Source: Paenibacillus xylanexedens
GTDB taxonomy: Bacteria; Bacillota; Bacilli; Paenibacillales; Paenibacillaceae
DNA: 64,000 nt
NCBI RefSeq assembly: GCF_017874615.1
Contig: NZ_JAGIKV010000016.1
Coordinates: 62,001-126,000 of the forward strand
Reading direction: 5' to 3'
This document shows positions 61,642 to 64,000 of the stretch, piece by piece. A program made the translations under genes and the position numbers. The first letter of the stretch is position 1. Each line of letters opens with the position of its first letter. The notes below the pieces were generated by a model. It worked only from the letters and a program-made list of their open reading frames with translations. It was not told the origin of the DNA and did not search any database.

Positions 61642-63119
61642 GAGGTAACGTCATTATAATCGGAGCAGGATTTGGAGGTCTGTCGTGTGCAATAAGACTG
61701 GCTTCACAAGGTGTGCAGGTGACCATTCTGGAACGGCAGCAACATGTAGGTGGCAAGCTGCAGCAGATTGAGCGGGACGGGTATCATTTTGACCGGGGAC
61801 CGAGCACGATCACGATGCCATCGACCTTTCGTTCAGTCTTCGACCATGCGGGAGTAGCAATGGAAGATTACGTACAGTTATATGAGTTAGAGCCGCGCAC
61901 GCGTAATATATTCGCAGATGGCACAGTGGTAGATTTGTCAGGCAATCGCGGGTGGATGAAGGAGCAGATCGCAGCGTACAGTCCGGAGGATGCGGCTCGT
62001 TATGATGCATTTATGGATGAGTCTGCTGCACTGTATGCGGAAGCCAATCGTCATTTTCTGGGTAAGTTGCTGCTGTCTCCTTCTGACAAATACAATCTCC
62101 AAATGCTGCGCAGCTTGCTCCGCGTGCGGCCAACGGTGAAGCTGGATAAGCTGCTACGCTCGTATTTCCAACATCCGCATACGCTGGCTATGTTCGGACG
62201 GTACGCGACCTATGTGGGATCATCACCGTATCAATCGCCTTCCATCTTTGCCATGATGGGGCATGTGGAAGCAGAAGTCGGCATCTACGGGGTCAAAGGT
62301 GGAACCTATCAACTGATCGAAGGAATGACCCGGCTGGCTCGGGAAAAAGGTGTACAGATCATTACCGGCACAGAGGTCCGGCAGATTGTTGTTCGGAATG
62401 GTAAAGTGGCAGGTGTAGACACGGATCAAGGCTTTCGGGAAGCCGATCAGGTTGTTGCCAATGGAGATGTGCTTAGCGTGAATCGACTGCTGCTCGCACC
62501 GGAACATCGGAAAGAGATGAGCAATGCCCGCATACGGAAGTATGAGCCATCTATTTCGGGATTTGTAACGCTGGCAGGTGTGCGAAGACAATATGATGCG
62601 TTGTTACACCATACGGTCTTTTTCCCGGAACGGTATGAACCGGAGTTCGACCATATTTTCCGTGACCGTAAAATGCCCGCCGATCCCACGATCTACATCT
62701 GTTATTCCGGTTATTCGGAAGCGGGCATGGCTCCGGCGGGAGCCAGTAATCTGTTCATTCTGGTCAATGCCCCCTATTTGTCGGATTCATGGAATTGGGA
62801 GCAGCAGACGGAACGTTACGGAGCGTTTGTGCTGGAACAATTGGCGGCGCGGGGAATTACCGGGTTGAATGAATCCGATGTGCTGATCCGGTACACACCG
62901 CGAGATATCGAACGGGATACCTTGGCGCATCAAGGGTCGATCTACGGCATCTCGTCCAACTCGGTGAAGCAGACCTTTATGCGACCAGGCAACCGAAGCA
63001 AAGATGTACAAGGACTCTGGTACGTGGGCGGAACCACGCATCCAGGCGGTGGAACCCCGATTGTGACGTTGTCCGGACAGCTTGTTGGTGAGCAGTTGGC
63101 CTCAGAAATCTTGAGATAA
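61638..63119 (+). CDS. Third CrtN/CrtI-family carotenoid desaturase
   Basis: A 493-aa FAD enzyme (NVIIIGAGFGGLSCAIRLASQGVQVTILERQQHVGGKL, ending YVGGTTHPGGGTPIVTLSGQLVGEQL). TTG 61638 overlaps the glycosyltransferase stop by 4 nt, with AAAGGTAGG upstream. RGPSTITMP is typical of the CrtN/CrtNc branch. Three family members in one operon point to a pathway with both desaturation and terminal oxidation. Confidence 0.92.
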   Translation: MRGNVIIIGAGFGGLSCAIRLASQGVQVTILERQQHVGGKLQQIERDGYHFDRGPSTITMPSTFRSVFDHAGVAMEDYVQLYELEPRTRNIFADGTVVDLSGNRGWMKEQIAAYSPEDAARYDAFMDESAALYAEANRHFLGKLLLSPSDKYNLQMLRSLLRVRPTVKLDKLLRSYFQHPHTLAMFGRYATYVGSSPYQSPSIFAMMGHVEAEVGIYGVKGGTYQLIEGMTRLAREKGVQIITGTEVRQIVVRNGKVAGVDTDQGFREADQVVANGDVLSVNRLLLAPEHRKEMSNARIRKYEPSISGFVTLAGVRRQYDALLHHTVFFPERYEPEFDHIFRDRKMPADPTIYICYSGYSEAGMAPAGASNLFILVNAPYLSDSWNWEQQTERYGAFVLEQLAARGITGLNESDVLIRYTPRDIERDTLAHQGSIYGISSNSVKQTFMRPGNRSKDVQGLWYVGGTTHPGGGTPIVTLSGQLVGEQLASEILR

Positions 63120-63468
63120 GTTCGTTTTGCAGGATGACGGGGTTGAAAAGTGGAAATGTGTTGTGTTGATCCATGTGCGTGTGCATCGCCATCTTCCGTG
63201 CAACCCCGTTTTGGAGATGGGATGGAAGATCTGTGTTTTTGAGTAGGCATAAGATAGTGGTGCTCCGGGATTTAAGTGAGACATTTGGTGTCGGGGCATC
63301 CTTTCAATAGCCGGTTTGGAACGTTATACTGGATAGAGTTAAACTGTTGAGCTGCAATGCTTATAGGATTAATGTTTTTGTCTTTTGCAAAAGACGTATA
63401 TACATAGAAGTAAGGAACGGGCAGGTTATCCTGTCGATCCGCACGATTCTCACATAGGAGGTCTCATC
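63120..63468. other. 349-bp interval between the crt operon and idi2
   Basis: ACGGGGTTG at 63137-63145 pairs with CAACCCCGT at 63201-63209 and TTTT follows, a possible long-loop terminator for the crt operon. GTCTTTTGCAAAAGAC at 63380-63395 is a perfect 16-bp palindrome, possibly an operator or mini-hairpin. No gene was seen. Confidence 0.55.
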
Positions 63469-64000
63469 ATGAATGAACAAGAGCGAGCCGGCGAACGGCT
63501 GCTTCCCGAAGTGGCTACGGGAGAACGGAAGCTGGAGCACGTGCGCCTCTGTCTTGAGGAGAATGTGGCAGGAGAAGGGGTAACCAGCGGTATGGAGCGG
63601 TTTGCGTTTCGCCATCACCCACTGCCGGAACTGAATTTTGAAGAGGTGCATCTGGAGACTTTGTTTATTGGTAAAAAAGTGCGTACACCCTTGCTCATCA
63701 GTTCGATGACGGGTGGAAGCAAAACAACGGGCGCGATCAATGAGCGCCTCGCGCGAGTAGCAAACGCCAGAGGCTGGGCGCTCGGCGTAGGTTCGATCCG
63801 GGCTGCCGTGGAACAGCCGGAACTGGCGAGTACCTTCGATGTCCGCCGTTGGGCACCGGACATCCCGGTCATTGCTAACCTGGGCGCGGTGCAACTGAAC
63901 TATGGTTTCACCACGGCTGATTTCCAGCGCGCCGTAGATATTGCGGGTGCGGACATGCTCGTACTTCATCTGAACACGTTGCAGGAAGTTTTCCAGCCGG
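63469..64000 (+). CDS. fni: Type 2 isopentenyl-diphosphate delta-isomerase (partial, runs off window)
   Basis: The first 177 residues are present, beginning MNEQERAGERLLPEVATGER. ISSMTGGS, RGWALGVGSIRAAVE and PVIANLGAVQLNYG are hallmarks of the FMN-dependent type 2 IDI. It interconverts IPP and DMAPP, supplying precursors for CrtM. AGGAGGT lies 7 nt before the ATG. The window ends inside the gene; the remaining ~170 residues are not visible. Confidence 0.92.
   Translation, partial: MNEQERAGERLLPEVATGERKLEHVRLCLEENVAGEGVTSGMERFAFRHHPLPELNFEEVHLETLFIGKKVRTPLLISSMTGGSKTTGAINERLARVANARGWALGVGSIRAAVEQPELASTFDVRRWAPDIPVIANLGAVQLNYGFTTADFQRAVDIAGADMLVLHLNTLQEVFQP

Overview
The window looks like chromosome of a Paenibacillus-type Firmicute. 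Evidence for this: strong AGGAGG-type ribosome binding sites, about half GC in most genes, a YesM/YesN-type two-component pair beside a GH42 sugar locus, a bacterial GlnRS, a PucR-regulated reductive pyrimidine pathway and a CrtM/CrtN-type carotenoid operon. No rRNA, tRNA, transposase or CRISPR array was seen. The first 60 bases are probably the 3' end of a gene and the last gene (type 2 IPP isomerase) runs off the right edge.

Layout. 0.1-5.9 kb holds housekeeping and small metabolic genes: a MerR-methyltransferase fusion (-), a GNAT-SDR pair (+), a RimJ/L-type GNAT (-), a DUF2164 gene that appears to start with ATT (-), and glnS (+). 6.0-14.2 kb is a clearly AT-richer island: a LytTR regulator with an Asn phospho-acceptor site faces an operon for a 64-aa six-cysteine peptide resembling laterosporulin-type defensin-like bacteriocins. 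The operon continues with two thioredoxin-fold proteins, an ABC exporter, a DUF6941-like protein, an FtsX-type ABC system (two permeases and an ATPase) and a cysteine-desulfurase-like enzyme. 14.4-28.5 kb holds an MFS transporter, mobA, a complete GH42 beta-galactoside locus (AraC regulator, beta-galactosidase, YesM/YesN pair, ABC importer with two permeases), a soluble chemoreceptor and moaA. A large MCP follows to 30.9 kb.

31.3-45.6 kb is a complete reductive pyrimidine catabolism locus: ABC importer (ATPase, two permeases, NMT1-type binding protein), class III aminotransferase, M20 carbamoylase, nitrilase-type beta-ureidopropionase, PreT and PreA (dihydropyrimidine dehydrogenase), dihydropyrimidinase, a small unknown protein and a convergent PucR regulator. 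45.9-53.6 kb has an RND efflux pump with its TetR regulator, a tiny membrane protein, a TetR-SMR-SMR drug/guanidine-type efflux operon with a palindromic operator, and a membrane-anchored phospholipase D-like protein. 53.9-64.0 kb is a light-control and carotenoid locus: a CarH-type B12 photoreceptor repressor followed by an overlapping operon of three desaturase-family enzymes, CrtM synthase, CruF-like hydratase, acyltransferase and glycosyltransferase, then idi2.

Most interesting signals: (1) matching triplets of 11-bp direct repeats in the carH promoter and the crt promoter, a ready-made CarH operator pair; (2) the laterosporulin-like bacteriocin island with its unusual redox and cysteine-desulfurase cargo; (3) three copies of a 150-200 bp intergenic element whose base changes preserve long-range pairing, suggesting a structured RNA or MITE-like family; (4) an array of inverted CTAACGAA-bounded repeats inside the pyrimidine locus; (5) an ATT start codon with a perfect ribosome binding site.
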